A stretch of DNA of 64,000 bases, taken from the NCBI RefSeq assembly GCF_003856835.1, contig NZ_CP034145.1, positions 3,038,001 to 3,102,000 of the forward strand, in the 5' to 3' direction. Origin of the DNA: Haloplanus aerogenes (lineage in GTDB: Archaea > Halobacteriota > Halobacteria > Halobacteriales > Haloferacaceae). Position 1 is the stretch's first letter. Each line of letters begins with the position of its first letter. Positions 33,789-42,921 of the stretch are shown one piece after another. Below the pieces are notes generated by a model that searched no databases, had not been told where the DNA came from, and saw nothing but the letters and a program-made list of their open reading frames with translations. A program made the translations under genes and the position numbers.

Positions 33789-34577
33789 ATGGATCTCGGA
33801 CTCGACGGCAACGCGGCACTCGTATCGGCCTCCAGCAGTGGTCTCGGGAAGGCGTCGGCGGCGGCGCTCGCTGCCGAGGGCGCGAACGTCGTCGTCAACG
33901 GGCGCGACCAGGAGCGTCTCGACGCGGCGGTGGCGGAGATTCGCGAGGAGGCGACGGGCGAGGTGGTCGGCGTGCAGGGCGACCTCACCGACCCCGACGA
34001 CGTGACGAACCTCGTCGAACGGACGGTCGAGGAGTTCGGTGGCCTCGACCACCTCGTCACCAGCGCCGGCGGCCCGCCGAGCGGCCCCTTCCTCGACACC
34101 ACCGACGAGGACTGGTACGAGGCGTACGACCTGCTAGTGATGAGCGTCGTCCGCCTCGTGCGCGAGGCGGCGCCCCACCTGCAGGACGGCGGCGGCACCA
34201 TCGTCAACATCACGTCCGGGAGTGTCAAGGAGGCCATCGACGGTCTCGTGCTCTCGAACTCGGTGCGGATGGCCGTCGTCGGACTGGAGAAGACGCTCTC
34301 GGAGGAACTCGCGCCGGACGTGCGCGCGAACACGGTCCTCCCGGGCACCCACGAGACGCCGCGAATCGAGGAACTCGTCGAACAGGGCGTCGAACGCGGC
34401 GACTACCCCGACTACGAGACAGGGGTGGCCGAGTGGAGCGCCGGCAACCCGGCCGAGCGGATCGGTCAGCCCGAGGAGTTCGGCGACGTGGTCGCGTTCC
34501 TCTCGTCCGAACGGGCGAGTTACGTCAACGGCGCCGCCGTCCCCGTCGACGGCGGCGACCACGCCTCGAACCTGTAG
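33789..34577 (+). CDS. Short-chain dehydrogenase with atypical active site
   Basis: 262 residues from ATG 33789. The nucleotide loop is SASSSGLGKASA near residues 13-24 and the fold is complete to PVDGGDHAS. The usual YxxxK catalytic pair is not present: at the expected place the sequence is LSNSVRMAVVGL, so Ser and Arg take the positions of Tyr and Lys. A recognised subgroup of SDR proteins shares this change and lacks a defined reaction. The gene is divergent from the FAH-family gene with 104 bp between starts. Confidence 0.85.
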   Translation: MDLGLDGNAALVSASSSGLGKASAAALAAEGANVVVNGRDQERLDAAVAEIREEATGEVVGVQGDLTDPDDVTNLVERTVEEFGGLDHLVTSAGGPPSGPFLDTTDEDWYEAYDLLVMSVVRLVREAAPHLQDGGGTIVNITSGSVKEAIDGLVLSNSVRMAVVGLEKTLSEELAPDVRANTVLPGTHETPRIEELVEQGVERGDYPDYETGVAEWSAGNPAERIGQPEEFGDVVAFLSSERASYVNGAAVPVDGGDHASNL

Positions 34578-34630
34578 CGGAAAAGTCGCGGGGGTTTATG
34601 TAGCATCCATCGTACCTCCCTGCAACTCGC

Positions 34631-35707
34631 ATGGTGCTCGGACTGTCGGGAGAACTGGTCTCGGTCGTGTTGTTCCTGGTGGGCGTCGTCATCGTCATCG
34701 TGAGCGTCGAGACGTTCATCGAGGCGGTGGCGGAGGGCGCGCTCGCGCTCGGCGTCTCGGGCTTTTTCCTCACCGTCGTCCTCGCCGGCACCGACCTGGA
34801 GAACGTCATTCTCGGCATCGCGGCGGCGTACGACCAGTTGCCCGATCTGGCGCTCGGCACGGTCTTCGGTGAGGCGCTGTTCATCCTCGGCGCCGCCGTC
34901 GGCCTCGCTGGCGTCCTCGTCCCCTTCGAGACGGACGTGCCCCGGAACTATCTGGGCCTGATGCTCCTCGCCCCGTTCCTCTTTTTCGGCCTCGCCCTCG
35001 ACGGCACGCTCTCCCGGTTCGACGGCATCGTCCTCACCGCGACGTTCGTCCCCTACCTCGCCATCATCTACACGCTCGAACGCTACACCGACACCCGCTA
35101 CCTCTCGGCGGAGGAGGTCGAGATCATGGAAGAGGAGCGGGAAGCGGCCGAAGCCGAGGCGGAAGGGAAGGAAGGAGAAGTGGAGGACGAGTGGTTCGAC
35201 CTCGACCTCGATCTGGATCTCGACGTCGACGACTTCGTGGAGGAACGTGTCCCCGAACGCTACGAGGGGCCGGCCTTCCTCGCCATCGCCATCGTCGCCG
35301 CCATCGGCATGACTATCGGCTCGGAACTCGCCGTCGAGGGGGCGAAGGAACTCCTCGCGCTCCTGGGAGTCACCGGCCTCGCCTTCGGCGCGACGGTGAT
35401 GAGCTTCATCGCCTCGCTGGAGGAACTGTTCCTGACGGTCGAACCCGTCCGGCAGGGGCGACCCCACATCGGTGTCGGCAACGTCGTCGGGAGCATGCTC
35501 TTTTTCGTCAGCGCGAACGCGGGCCTGATCGCGATGGTCCACCCGCTGAACACGGCGGGCATGGTCGTCACCGTCCACTGGCCCTTCTTCTTCGGGACGA
35601 TGCTCGTCGTCGCCGCCGCGTTCTACCGCGGGAAAGTGGGCCGCCCGACCGGCATCCTCCTCCTCGGGATGTACGCCGCCTACTGGGTCGCGAACTACGC
35701 GATTTAA
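34631..35707 (+). CDS. Sodium/calcium exchanger family (CaCA) protein
   Basis: 358 residues, about ten membrane helices in two halves. The alpha-repeat-like regions are VVLAGTDLENVILGI and GATVMSFIASLEELFLTVEP; the second half ends VGNVVGSMLFFVSANAGL. A cytosolic loop of about 50 acidic residues near 160-205 (EREAAEAEAEGKEGE, DLDLDLDLDVDD) separates the halves and could bind cations. The family exchanges Ca2+ against Na+ or H+. It is the first of three related genes within 5 kb. The usual GNxxxS/T Glu is seen as SLEEL. Confidence 0.85.
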   Translation: MVLGLSGELVSVVLFLVGVVIVIVSVETFIEAVAEGALALGVSGFFLTVVLAGTDLENVILGIAAAYDQLPDLALGTVFGEALFILGAAVGLAGVLVPFETDVPRNYLGLMLLAPFLFFGLALDGTLSRFDGIVLTATFVPYLAIIYTLERYTDTRYLSAEEVEIMEEEREAAEAEAEGKEGEVEDEWFDLDLDLDLDVDDFVEERVPERYEGPAFLAIAIVAAIGMTIGSELAVEGAKELLALLGVTGLAFGATVMSFIASLEELFLTVEPVRQGRPHIGVGNVVGSMLFFVSANAGLIAMVHPLNTAGMVVTVHWPFFFGTMLVVAAAFYRGKVGRPTGILLLGMYAAYWVANYAI

Positions 35708-36804
35708 CGACCCACCGTCACCGGCGCGAGGCTCTCGAACCGGAACAGCCTGAACGGGTGGTACGACTCCTCCTCGCCCCGGTTGAACGGGGGCGCGCGA
35801 TGGAGTTGCGTCACGGTGAAGTAGATGTGTCCGTCCGGCCCACAGCAGAAGCCGTCGGGCCAGAGGAACTGCTCGTCGTCCCTGGCGATCACCTCGTACT
35901 CGCCGGACGGCCGCGTCACCCCGATGGCGTTGTTCGTCATGTCCGTGATGTAGACGTTCCCCGCCGTGTCGACGGTGATGCCGTCACAGACTTCCTTGTC
36001 GCCGTAGCGTTCGATCCGGTCGTCGAGGTCGGCGTCGGAAAGCGACTCGTCGAGCAGATCCGCGGCGCGAATCCGGTAGACGCTCTCGGTCGTGATCCCG
36101 CAGTAGTAGACCCACTCGAAGGCGGGGTCGATGGTGATACCGTCGAGGCCGGCGCGGATGGGTTCGTACTCCCCCTTGCTGTTCTCCTGCACGACTGGTT
36201 CGCCCTCCATCACTGGCGTGACGCCGTCCTCGGGGAGAACGCTCGGGTGGTCCTCGATGACGCGGCGGGTGCGTCCCGTCTCCAGATCGAGGGCGACGAC
36301 AGCCGGCTTCCCGTCGGCGCTCGGCTCGTCGCTCAACCCCAGATCCGCGATGTAGATGGCGTTGCGCACCGCGTCGTACGCGAAATCCTGCATAAAGGAG
36401 AGGTCGGTCGTCGCGTGCGCGGGAATGTGGTCGACGCGGTGGAGGCGGTCGGCCGTCGTATCCCACGAGACGAGTTTGGGCCGGTGGCCCGCCTCGGGGT
36501 CGCCGATGTCGAGGATGCGGACCATCCCGTCGGGGTCGGCCCGCAGGCCGATCAGCGAGGAGATGCCGACGCCGTCCTCGTCGGGGGGCGTACTCCACGC
36601 CTCGTTCGGGAAGGGGCGGACCTCCCCGTCGTCGACGTACTCGACGACGCGATACTCCGGCGGGTCGCCGTACGGGAACGGGTGATTGCTGACGATGAGT
36701 CGGCCGTCGGGCGTCATCGCCGGGTTGCCGGCGCGGGTGTCGAACTCGGCGTAGCGTTCGGTTTCGACCTCGGTGCCGCCGTCCGTGTGCGGTGTCTCTG
36801 GCAT
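35704..36804 (-). CDS. SMP-30/major-royal-jelly-like beta-propeller protein
   Basis: 366 residues from ATG 36804; a TATATGG box lies about 58 bp upstream and the longer frame upstream is Arg-rich noise. Propeller-blade repeats such as GNPAMTPDGRLIVSNHPF, NAIYIADLGLSDEP and GNVYITDMTNNAIGV are spread through the protein, and DGITVD segments recur. No signal peptide is present, so it is cytosolic. SMP-30 relatives hydrolyse lactones using a metal; royal-jelly relatives bind ligands. Convergent with the first CaCA gene, with a 4-nt stop overlap. Confidence 0.75.
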   Translation of the reverse strand: MPETPHTDGGTEVETERYAEFDTRAGNPAMTPDGRLIVSNHPFPYGDPPEYRVVEYVDDGEVRPFPNEAWSTPPDEDGVGISSLIGLRADPDGMVRILDIGDPEAGHRPKLVSWDTTADRLHRVDHIPAHATTDLSFMQDFAYDAVRNAIYIADLGLSDEPSADGKPAVVALDLETGRTRRVIEDHPSVLPEDGVTPVMEGEPVVQENSKGEYEPIRAGLDGITIDPAFEWVYYCGITTESVYRIRAADLLDESLSDADLDDRIERYGDKEVCDGITVDTAGNVYITDMTNNAIGVTRPSGEYEVIARDDEQFLWPDGFCCGPDGHIYFTVTQLHRAPPFNRGEEESYHPFRLFRFESLAPVTVGR

Positions 36805-36884
36805 GGGTACGTTCCCCGCCGGACGAACCAGCGCGGGTGATCGGACGTGTTGGCGGCCGATCCATATAGAACCCTGCCGTGACC

Positions 36885-38108
36885 TTACTCGCCGACGGGC
36901 ACGCCGCTGAACATGACGAGCGCGATGACCCAGTAGGCGACGTAGAGGCCGCCGAGGACGAGGCCGTGCCACTGCTTCATCTCCTTCGTGTAGAAGAAGT
37001 AGGCGGCCAGCGCGGTCATGAGGATCATCATCGGCAGGTGGAAGGTGAGCACGGTCGGGGAGATGGTCACCTCACTGAGGAACATGATGACGCCGATGTT
37101 GCCGGTGACGGAGAACAGGACGCTCCCGATGACGTTGCCGACGCCGATTTCGGGGAAGCCCCGGCGGACCGGTTCGAGCGTCAGCATTATGTCCTCGAAC
37201 GTGAGGATCAGGGTGAGGAACGTGGCGCCGAAGACCGTCTCGGAGATGCCGAAGCCCTCGATGACGACTTCCGACCCGCCTTCGAGGAGCATCGCGGCGA
37301 AGACGATGCCGGCGAGAGCGACGACGGAGAGGCCGAGCCAGACGAGTCCGGAGTTGGCGAGGTTGCCGAGGATGCGCTCCTCCGGAATCTCTTCGAGGGC
37401 GTCGGGCCGAGCCATCCCGCCGTCGGGGCGGAGTTCCTTCCCGAGTTCCGTGTCACGGAACACCGGGATGTCGCGCTGACGCTCGCGGACGATGAAGTAC
37501 GCGAACGCGAAGACGAAGAAGGCGGTGAGAATCAGGCCGTGAATCAGCGTGAGCGTCCCGATCAGGACGAAGGGAACGAGGACGACCGGCGCCAGCGCGA
37601 AGATGACGATGTAGTCGGTCGGCAGATCGACCGGGAACGGGCGGACGATGGCCGCGAGCGCCAGCGTGACGCCGGTGATGGCCAGTCCCGTCCCGAGCGC
37701 CGTTCCGAGCGCCGCCTGCTCCAAGCCGCCGCCCGAGAGCACCAGCGCGAGGATGGTGTCGTCGAACTCGAATCCGGTGAAGACGATGGCGAGTGCGAAC
37801 AGCGAGATTCGCATGTTGATCGACGCGCGGGCGAGGTAGCTGATGAGTTTCTCCGTACAGACAGTGAGAAGGAGGATGCCGCCCAGCAACACGATGACCG
37901 CGCCGATCGTGCCTTGCGCTTCGACGAAGCTAGAGATAGCGCCCTCGATGCCGCCTTCTTCCTCTTCTTCCTCGCCCGCTTCCTGCGCGACGACCGTATC
38001 GATCGGCCCGGTCACGCCGAGGTCGGCGGCGACGGCCGAGGCGGCCGGCGACGCGAGAAGCAGTGAGAGGAGCAACACGCCAGCGACGATGCGTCCGTGA
38101 GATGGCAT
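36885..38108 (-). CDS. CaCA-family exchanger with signal peptide
   Basis: 407 residues from ATG 38108, with GGTATAAGC about 27 bp upstream suggesting a leaderless mRNA. An N-terminal hydrophobic signal (IVAGVLLLSLLLASPAASA) is followed by an acidic external segment QEAGEEEEEEGG. Eleven or so membrane helices follow with alpha repeats FTGFEFDDTILALV and GATFLTLILTFEDIMLTLEP, and IGVGNVIGSVLFSVTGN. The Glu-Asp pair in these repeats replaces the classical GNxxE motif. The divergent neighbour starting at 38338 encodes a relative with the same layout. Confidence 0.85.
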   Translation of the reverse strand: MPSHGRIVAGVLLLSLLLASPAASAVAADLGVTGPIDTVVAQEAGEEEEEEGGIEGAISSFVEAQGTIGAVIVLLGGILLLTVCTEKLISYLARASINMRISLFALAIVFTGFEFDDTILALVLSGGGLEQAALGTALGTGLAITGVTLALAAIVRPFPVDLPTDYIVIFALAPVVLVPFVLIGTLTLIHGLILTAFFVFAFAYFIVRERQRDIPVFRDTELGKELRPDGGMARPDALEEIPEERILGNLANSGLVWLGLSVVALAGIVFAAMLLEGGSEVVIEGFGISETVFGATFLTLILTFEDIMLTLEPVRRGFPEIGVGNVIGSVLFSVTGNIGVIMFLSEVTISPTVLTFHLPMMILMTALAAYFFYTKEMKQWHGLVLGGLYVAYWVIALVMFSGVPVGE

Positions 38109-38172
38109 TCGTCCGTCCGTAGGAATCTGGGGGCTTATACCTCCGTTCTGGGGTACAGCAGTACGACGAACT

Positions 38173-38195
38173 ACCGTACACGAAGTGAGTACGGT
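38173..38195. promoter_or_regulatory. Dyad between two divergent exchanger genes
   Basis: ACCGTAC at 38173-38179 and GTACGGT at 38189-38195 form a perfect 7-bp dyad with a 9-nt spacer in the 229-bp region between the divergent exchanger genes. A further weaker hairpin (CCTCC/GGAGG) lies at 38203-38221. A shared operator is inferred. Confidence 0.4.
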
Positions 38196-38337
38196 GAACG
38201 ATCCTCCACGCGAGACGGAGGTGGCGGATCGCCGCGTCCGACCGTGAGGCCACGGCGAACCGCACATGTATAATCATACAATGTACCGAGCTACACGGAG
38301 AGGGAGACATAAGGCCCCCCACTCGTAACGGCCGTCG

Positions 38338-39498
38338 ATGCGATTCGCGAATCGCCGGTTGGGCGTCGTGTTGGTTGCGCTATTACTGCTTTCGGCTGTC
38401 GGAACGGGACTCGTCACCGCGCAGGAGGAAGGCGGCGAGGAAGGCGAAGAGGGCGAACTACTGGAGGTGTCGGGATGGGCCGCCGTGGCCACGTTGCTCG
38501 TGGGGTCGTTGATCCTGCTGGCGAGTATCGAACTCCTCATTCACGCGCTGATCCGCACGGCGCTCCGGTTCGGCGTCTCGGCGTTCGTGTTGGCCGTCAT
38601 TTTCTCGGGGTGGGAGTTCGACAACGTCGCCTTCGGCCTCTTCACCGGCTTCGCGGAGATGCAGAACGTGGCGTTCGGCCTCGCCATCGGCAACTCGGTG
38701 TCGATTTTCGGCATGACGCTCGCGCTCGGCGCCCTGGCGGTGCCGTTCGTCGTCGACGTGCCGAAAGACTACCTGCTGCTGATGATCGCTTCGCCCATCC
38801 TGTTGATCCCGCCACTACTCTCGGGGTCACTGACGCCGGCGCTCTCGGTCATGTTCATCTTCGTCTACGTGATGATCTTCGGGTACATCCTCTGGCGAGA
38901 GAGCCGGATGGATCGGACGTTCATGGAGTCCGACGAGGTGAAAGAGGTCATCGCGACGGCGGACGGACAGGGTGAGACCGCGGGGGGCCTGCCGTCGTAC
39001 ATTCCCGATCCGATCCGGCGGCTGACCGAGTTCAAGTGGTTCTGGCCCACGATGTTGCTGGTCGGTATCGGCGGCATCGTCGTCGGCGCGGAGGGCGCCG
39101 CCACGGGCGTCGAGGGGATTCAGGGAACGTGGAACCTCACGGGGACGTTCATCGGCGTCACGCTCGTCACCGTGTTGCTCACACTCGACGACCTGCTCCT
39201 GATCATCGAACCGCTCCGACTCGGCTACTACGACGTCGCGGTCGGCGGCGTCATCGGGAGCCTGCTCTTTTTCGTCACCGCCAACGTCGGCATCATCGGA
39301 CTGGTCGGGACCATCCACTTCCGGTGGGAGACGGTCTTCTTCCACCTCCCGTCGCTGTTCGTCTTCGCCGGGCTCTCGGGCTATTTCCTCTGGAAAGGCG
39401 AGATGGGCCGGCGCCACGGGGCGTTACTGCTCGGGATGTATATCGTCTATCTCCTCATCAACATCCGCTACTTCGCGACGCTCCCGGTCGAGGGCTAG
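38338..39498 (+). CDS. CaCA-family exchanger with signal peptide
   Basis: 386 residues. The N-terminus has a signal peptide (RLGVVLVALLLLSAVGTGLV) ending in TAQ and an acidic external stretch EEGGEEGEEGE, as in the divergent relative. Alpha repeats are FSGWEFDNVAFGLF and GVTLVTVLLTLDDLLLIIEP; the terminal half has VGGVIGSLLFFVTANVG. The protein is a third CaCA homologue. A TATA-like CATAAGG about 25 bp before the ATG implies a leaderless transcript. Its stop overlaps the convergent ArsR-type gene by 4 nt. Confidence 0.85.
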   Translation: MRFANRRLGVVLVALLLLSAVGTGLVTAQEEGGEEGEEGELLEVSGWAAVATLLVGSLILLASIELLIHALIRTALRFGVSAFVLAVIFSGWEFDNVAFGLFTGFAEMQNVAFGLAIGNSVSIFGMTLALGALAVPFVVDVPKDYLLLMIASPILLIPPLLSGSLTPALSVMFIFVYVMIFGYILWRESRMDRTFMESDEVKEVIATADGQGETAGGLPSYIPDPIRRLTEFKWFWPTMLLVGIGGIVVGAEGAATGVEGIQGTWNLTGTFIGVTLVTVLLTLDDLLLIIEPLRLGYYDVAVGGVIGSLLFFVTANVGIIGLVGTIHFRWETVFFHLPSLFVFAGLSGYFLWKGEMGRRHGALLLGMYIVYLLINIRYFATLPVEG

Positions 39499-39785
39499 TC
39501 GGCTTCTTCGGCTTCCTCTACGTCGTCGGCGTGCAGGAGAAACATGGGGTCGGGTTCGGGCGACGCCCGGAGTTCGATGTGTTTGGTCAGGCGGTAGTAC
39601 TTCCGTCGGCTGGTCCGGTAGCTCTCGACGATGCCGGCCTCCTCCAGCGTCGAGAGGTGGTGGACGGCCGTCTTGCCGTCCATGCCGACCCGATCCGCGA
39701 GTTCGGAGACGTACCGTGGCTCGGTCGCCAGTTCGCGGATGATCTTCAGCCGCGCCTTGCTCCCAAGAACGTCGAACAGAGACAT
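39495..39785 (-). CDS. ArsR-type winged-helix regulator
   Basis: 96 residues with a textbook ArsR-like fold: FDVLGSKARLKIIRELA, then YVSELADRVGMDGKTAVHHLSTLEEAGIV as the HTH and wing. No Cys or His cluster for metal sensing is visible; the C-terminus is acidic (LHADDVEEAEEAD). The protein probably dimerises and represses a nearby promoter. Its gene converges with the third exchanger and is divergent from the amphi-Trp gene. Confidence 0.88.
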   Translation of the reverse strand: MSLFDVLGSKARLKIIRELATEPRYVSELADRVGMDGKTAVHHLSTLEEAGIVESYRTSRRKYYRLTKHIELRASPEPDPMFLLHADDVEEAEEAD

Positions 39786-39841
39786 CGGTTACCCGGTCTA
39801 GGGACGCACACTATTTTACCCCTCTCCTCTATAGACACCCT

Positions 39842-40132
39842 ATGGCCGACTTGCCGGACGCGAACGGTGGGCAGCGAACCGTCACCGAGGGATATTTCGA
39901 GCGGGAAGTGCGACTCTCCCGGGAATCGACCGCGGCGTTTCTCCGCGATCTCGCCGACCAGATCGAGTCCGAACCGCGCCTGACCATCTCCACCGACGAG
40001 TGGAAGATCCCCTTCGAGTTCGACGAACCCATCGAGGTCGAAGTGGAGTTCGTCGGCGAGACGCACCGCCAGCTAGAACTGGAACTGGAGTTCGAGTGGT
40101 CGCCGCCGGAGGACGAACTGGGCGTGAGTTAA
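39842..40132 (+). CDS. Amphi-Trp domain protein
   Basis: 96 residues. The amphi-Trp signature is clear: STAAFLRDLADQIES as a helix, then DEWKIPFEFDEPIEVEVEF and a final strand LELELEFEW. These small proteins are widespread in haloarchaea and methanogens but their role is unknown. The ATG is 56 bp from the divergent ArsR-type gene, and the two may be coregulated. Confidence 0.85.
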   Translation: MADLPDANGGQRTVTEGYFEREVRLSRESTAAFLRDLADQIESEPRLTISTDEWKIPFEFDEPIEVEVEFVGETHRQLELELEFEWSPPEDELGVS

Positions 40133-40156
40133 GTATATAAACATTTCACCGGAATT

Positions 40157-40164
40157 TTTATACT
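40157..40164 (+). promoter_or_regulatory. TATA box of the ABC importer operon
   Basis: TTTATACT lies 22 bp before the ATG at 40187 in a short AT-rich region, indicating a leaderless or nearly leaderless message. Confidence 0.55.
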
Positions 40165-40186
40165 AACCGTGTCCTGATAGCCGCGC

Positions 40187-41284
40187 ATGGAACGGACAGC
40201 GACGAGACGGGCGTTTCTCGCGGCCACGGGCATGGGGGTAGCTGGACTGGCCGGCTGTCTCGGCGGGACGGGCGGCGGAGCGGGAGGCGACGGCGACACT
40301 GCGTCGCCCACCGGCACGACGACGGGGACGCCGATTCCGGGCGAGTCGTCCCTGCTCCTCAACTGGAAGCCGAGCGGCCTCCACGTCCCCTACTTCGCCG
40401 CGAAGGCGAACGGGTTCTACGAGGAGGAGGGACTGACGCTCGGCGAGATTCAGACGGGCGAGGGGTCGACGTTCTCGGCCAAGCAGGCCGGCCTCGGCAA
40501 CGTCGACTTCGCGGTCACCAGCAGTGATCAGGTGTTGAACGTCAACAGCCGCGACCTCTCGCCGCAGTCGGTGGGCGTCGTGATGCAGAAGAGCCCGGCC
40601 GTGGTGTTCTCCACCCGCGACACCTTCGGGGGCGAACTGACGAGCGTCGACCAGCTTGCGGGCAAGACGGTCGGCACCGGCCCGGGAATGGTCCGGATGC
40701 TCACGACGCTCCTGCTGGAGGAGGCGGGCGTCCGCGAGGACGTGGAGATGGTCGACACCGGCTACGACACGGTCCAGCAGCTCCTCTCGGGCGAAATCGA
40801 CGCCGCTGGCGGCGTCTTCGGCGACGCCATCAGCGCCGAGGCGCAGGACTACACCGTCGACAGCATTCCGGTGGGGAACACCATCCCCTCCTACGGACAC
40901 GTGATCGCCGTGAACCGGGAGTGGGCCGGGAACAACTCGCCGGCCGTGCGCGCGTTCCTCCGGGCGACCGCCCGCGGGGCGGCGTGGGCCCAGCAACGCC
41001 CCGGCGAGGCGACGGACCTCCTGATCGACGCCAACGGCGTCCTCGAGGAGTCACGCGACCAGCAGCGTCGGAAGTGGGAGACGATGGCCGCGGAGTTCAT
41101 GACCGGCGACGCGGTGGCCGAACACGGCTGGGGGTGGAGTCGAAGTGAACCGTGGCAGGTCGTCCACGACGCCCTCGCGGGCGCCGACGCCCTCGGCGGC
41201 GAGGTCGACCCCGCCTCGGTCTGGACCAACGAGTATCTGGACACCGACTACCGCTTCGTGGGCTCCTACACCGACATCGTCTGA
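40187..41284 (+). CDS. ABC substrate-binding lipoprotein, NMT1/THI5-like
   Basis: 365 residues. A Tat lipoprotein signal is present: TRRAFLAATGMGVAGLAGC with the lipid-anchored Cys at residue 24, followed by a Gly/Thr-rich linker. The ligand-binding fold begins LLNWKPSGLHVPYFAAKANGFY and continues with GKTVGTGPGMVRMLTTLLLEEAG. The family binds thiamine-precursor pyrimidines, sulfonates, taurine or similar small anions or aromatics. The permease gene overlaps its stop by 1 nt, so it is the receptor of this importer. The LNWxPxG motif recurs in two signal-less proteins in the window. Confidence 0.92.
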   Translation: MERTATRRAFLAATGMGVAGLAGCLGGTGGGAGGDGDTASPTGTTTGTPIPGESSLLLNWKPSGLHVPYFAAKANGFYEEEGLTLGEIQTGEGSTFSAKQAGLGNVDFAVTSSDQVLNVNSRDLSPQSVGVVMQKSPAVVFSTRDTFGGELTSVDQLAGKTVGTGPGMVRMLTTLLLEEAGVREDVEMVDTGYDTVQQLLSGEIDAAGGVFGDAISAEAQDYTVDSIPVGNTIPSYGHVIAVNREWAGNNSPAVRAFLRATARGAAWAQQRPGEATDLLIDANGVLEESRDQQRRKWETMAAEFMTGDAVAEHGWGWSRSEPWQVVHDALAGADALGGEVDPASVWTNEYLDTDYRFVGSYTDIV

Positions 41285-42087
41285 TGGCAACGAGTGACCG
41301 ACGACTGACGACGGTCGAAACGCCCGCCGTAAGCGGCCGGGCCGTCCGGGCAGTCGTCGGCCACGTCTGGCCGCCGGTCGTCGTCGCCGCCCTCGTCGTC
41401 ACCGGCTGGCAGTGGTTCGTGACGGCGACGGGCGTTCCCGAGGTCATCCTGCCCGCACCCGGCGACGTGGTGACGGCGGGGCTGGCGGCGCAGGACACCC
41501 TCCTCGCCGCCGCAGCGACGACCGCACTGACGGCAACGGTCGGGCTACTGGGCGGCGTCGTCGTCGGCCTCACCCTCGCCTTCGCGATGGTGGGGTCACG
41601 GACCGCCTCGGCCATCTTCCACCCCTACCTGATCGCCCTCCGCATCGCGCCGCTGATCGCCATCGCACCGCTCGTCTTCCTCTGGATCGGTGACGGCGTC
41701 CTCGCGCGGGCGACGCTCGTGGCGACGATGACCGTCTTCCCCGTCGCCATCGCGTCGGTCGACGGCCTCCGGGCGGTGCCGGAGGAGTACACCGACCTCG
41801 CGCGGTCGGTGCGGGCACCGTCGGCGCGGGTCTTCCTCCGAATTCGCATCCCGGCCGCCGCGCCGAGCGTCTTCGCGGGCGTGAAACTCGGGGCGGCGCT
41901 CGCCGTCGTCGGCACCGTCGTCGCGGAATTTCTCACCCTCCAGTCGGGGCTGGGCTACCAGTTGTTCCACGCCGCGGAGTATCTCCGGACCAGTACGACC
42001 TTCGCGGCACTGGTCGTCCTCACGGCGCTCGGTCTCTGTTTCTACCTGATTCCTGCGGCCGTGGAGCGTCGGCTGGACTGGGGGTAA
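41284..42087 (+). CDS. ABC importer permease (SsuC/ThiX-like)
   Basis: 267 residues from ATG 41284, which shares one base with the TGA of the binding-protein gene. Six membrane helices, with the EAA loop as EEYTDLARSVRAPSARVFLRI and then PAAAPSVFAGVKLGAALAVVG. This loop contacts the ATPase. There is no ATPase gene on this strand; the nearest is on the opposite strand 835 bp away. The gene converges with a second permease gene with only 5 nt between the stops. Confidence 0.92.
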   Translation: MATSDRRLTTVETPAVSGRAVRAVVGHVWPPVVVAALVVTGWQWFVTATGVPEVILPAPGDVVTAGLAAQDTLLAAAATTALTATVGLLGGVVVGLTLAFAMVGSRTASAIFHPYLIALRIAPLIAIAPLVFLWIGDGVLARATLVATMTVFPVAIASVDGLRAVPEEYTDLARSVRAPSARVFLRIRIPAAAPSVFAGVKLGAALAVVGTVVAEFLTLQSGLGYQLFHAAEYLRTSTTFAALVVLTALGLCFYLIPAAVERRLDWG

Positions 42088-42092
42088 CTCCG

Positions 42093-42878
42093 CTAGTCCC
42101 ACGCGACGGCACGGTAACACAGCGCCACGCCGCCGTAGAGACAGAGGCCCACACAGAGCAGGACAGTCAGCGCGGCGAGCATCACGTCCACCTGGACGTT
42201 CTCGGAGGCGACGAGGATCAGCGAGCCGAGGCCGTCGTTCGAGAGGATCCACTCGGCGACGACGGCGCCGACGACGGCCAGCGTGACCGACTGTTTCACG
42301 CCCGCGAACACGTCGGGGAGGGCGTGGGGGAGGCGGACGTGGAGGAACGTCTGGACGGCGCCGGCGTCGACCGACCGGAGCAAGTCGAGGTGGGACTCGG
42401 GCGTGCGATCCAGCCCCGCCGCCGTCCCGACGACGACGGGGAAGAAGACGATGAGCGCGACGAAGAGGATGGCCGTCTCGAAGCCGACGCCGAAGTAGAT
42501 GAGGAAGATGGGCGCGACGGCGATTTTCGGGAGGACGCGCGCGGCGACGAGGTAGGGGTAGATGGCGCGTTTGAGCAGGGGCACCGCCCAGACGAGGAGC
42601 GCGAGCGAGAAGCCGACGGCGATGCCGGCGGCGCCGCCGACGAGGATCTTGCGGAGTGTCTCGACGGCGTTCGTCAGGTAGAGGTCGGGGTTGCCGACGA
42701 GGCGGGCGGCCACGGCGGCAGGCGACGGGAGGAGAAAGGGTGGAATGGCGAGGGCGACGGTGAGCGCCCACCAGACGGCGACGGCGCCGATCAGCGCCGA
42801 CAGCGGGAGAACGATTCCGGGAAACGGCACCCGCTCCGCGACGCTCATAGTCGTGAGCCGATGCCGGGCGTTCGCCAT
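42093..42878 (-). CDS. ABC importer permease (SsuC/ThiX-like), second copy
   Basis: 261 residues from ATG 42878; ATG 42848 (MSVAERV) is an alternative that removes 10 residues. Six membrane helices; the EAA loop is PESHLDLLRSVDAGAVQTFLHV followed by PHALPDVFAGVKQSVTLAVVG. It differs substantially from the plus-strand permease, so it is a paralogue from an older duplication or a separate system. It follows the ATPase gene by 43 nt in the minus-strand operon. Confidence 0.9.
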   Translation of the reverse strand: MANARHRLTTMSVAERVPFPGIVLPLSALIGAVAVWWALTVALAIPPFLLPSPAAVAARLVGNPDLYLTNAVETLRKILVGGAAGIAVGFSLALLVWAVPLLKRAIYPYLVAARVLPKIAVAPIFLIYFGVGFETAILFVALIVFFPVVVGTAAGLDRTPESHLDLLRSVDAGAVQTFLHVRLPHALPDVFAGVKQSVTLAVVGAVVAEWILSNDGLGSLILVASENVQVDVMLAALTVLLCVGLCLYGGVALCYRAVAWD

Positions 42879-42921
42879 GACGGTCCGGCGAACGGTCGAC
42901 GAACGGGGGCGACGCGCTCGA

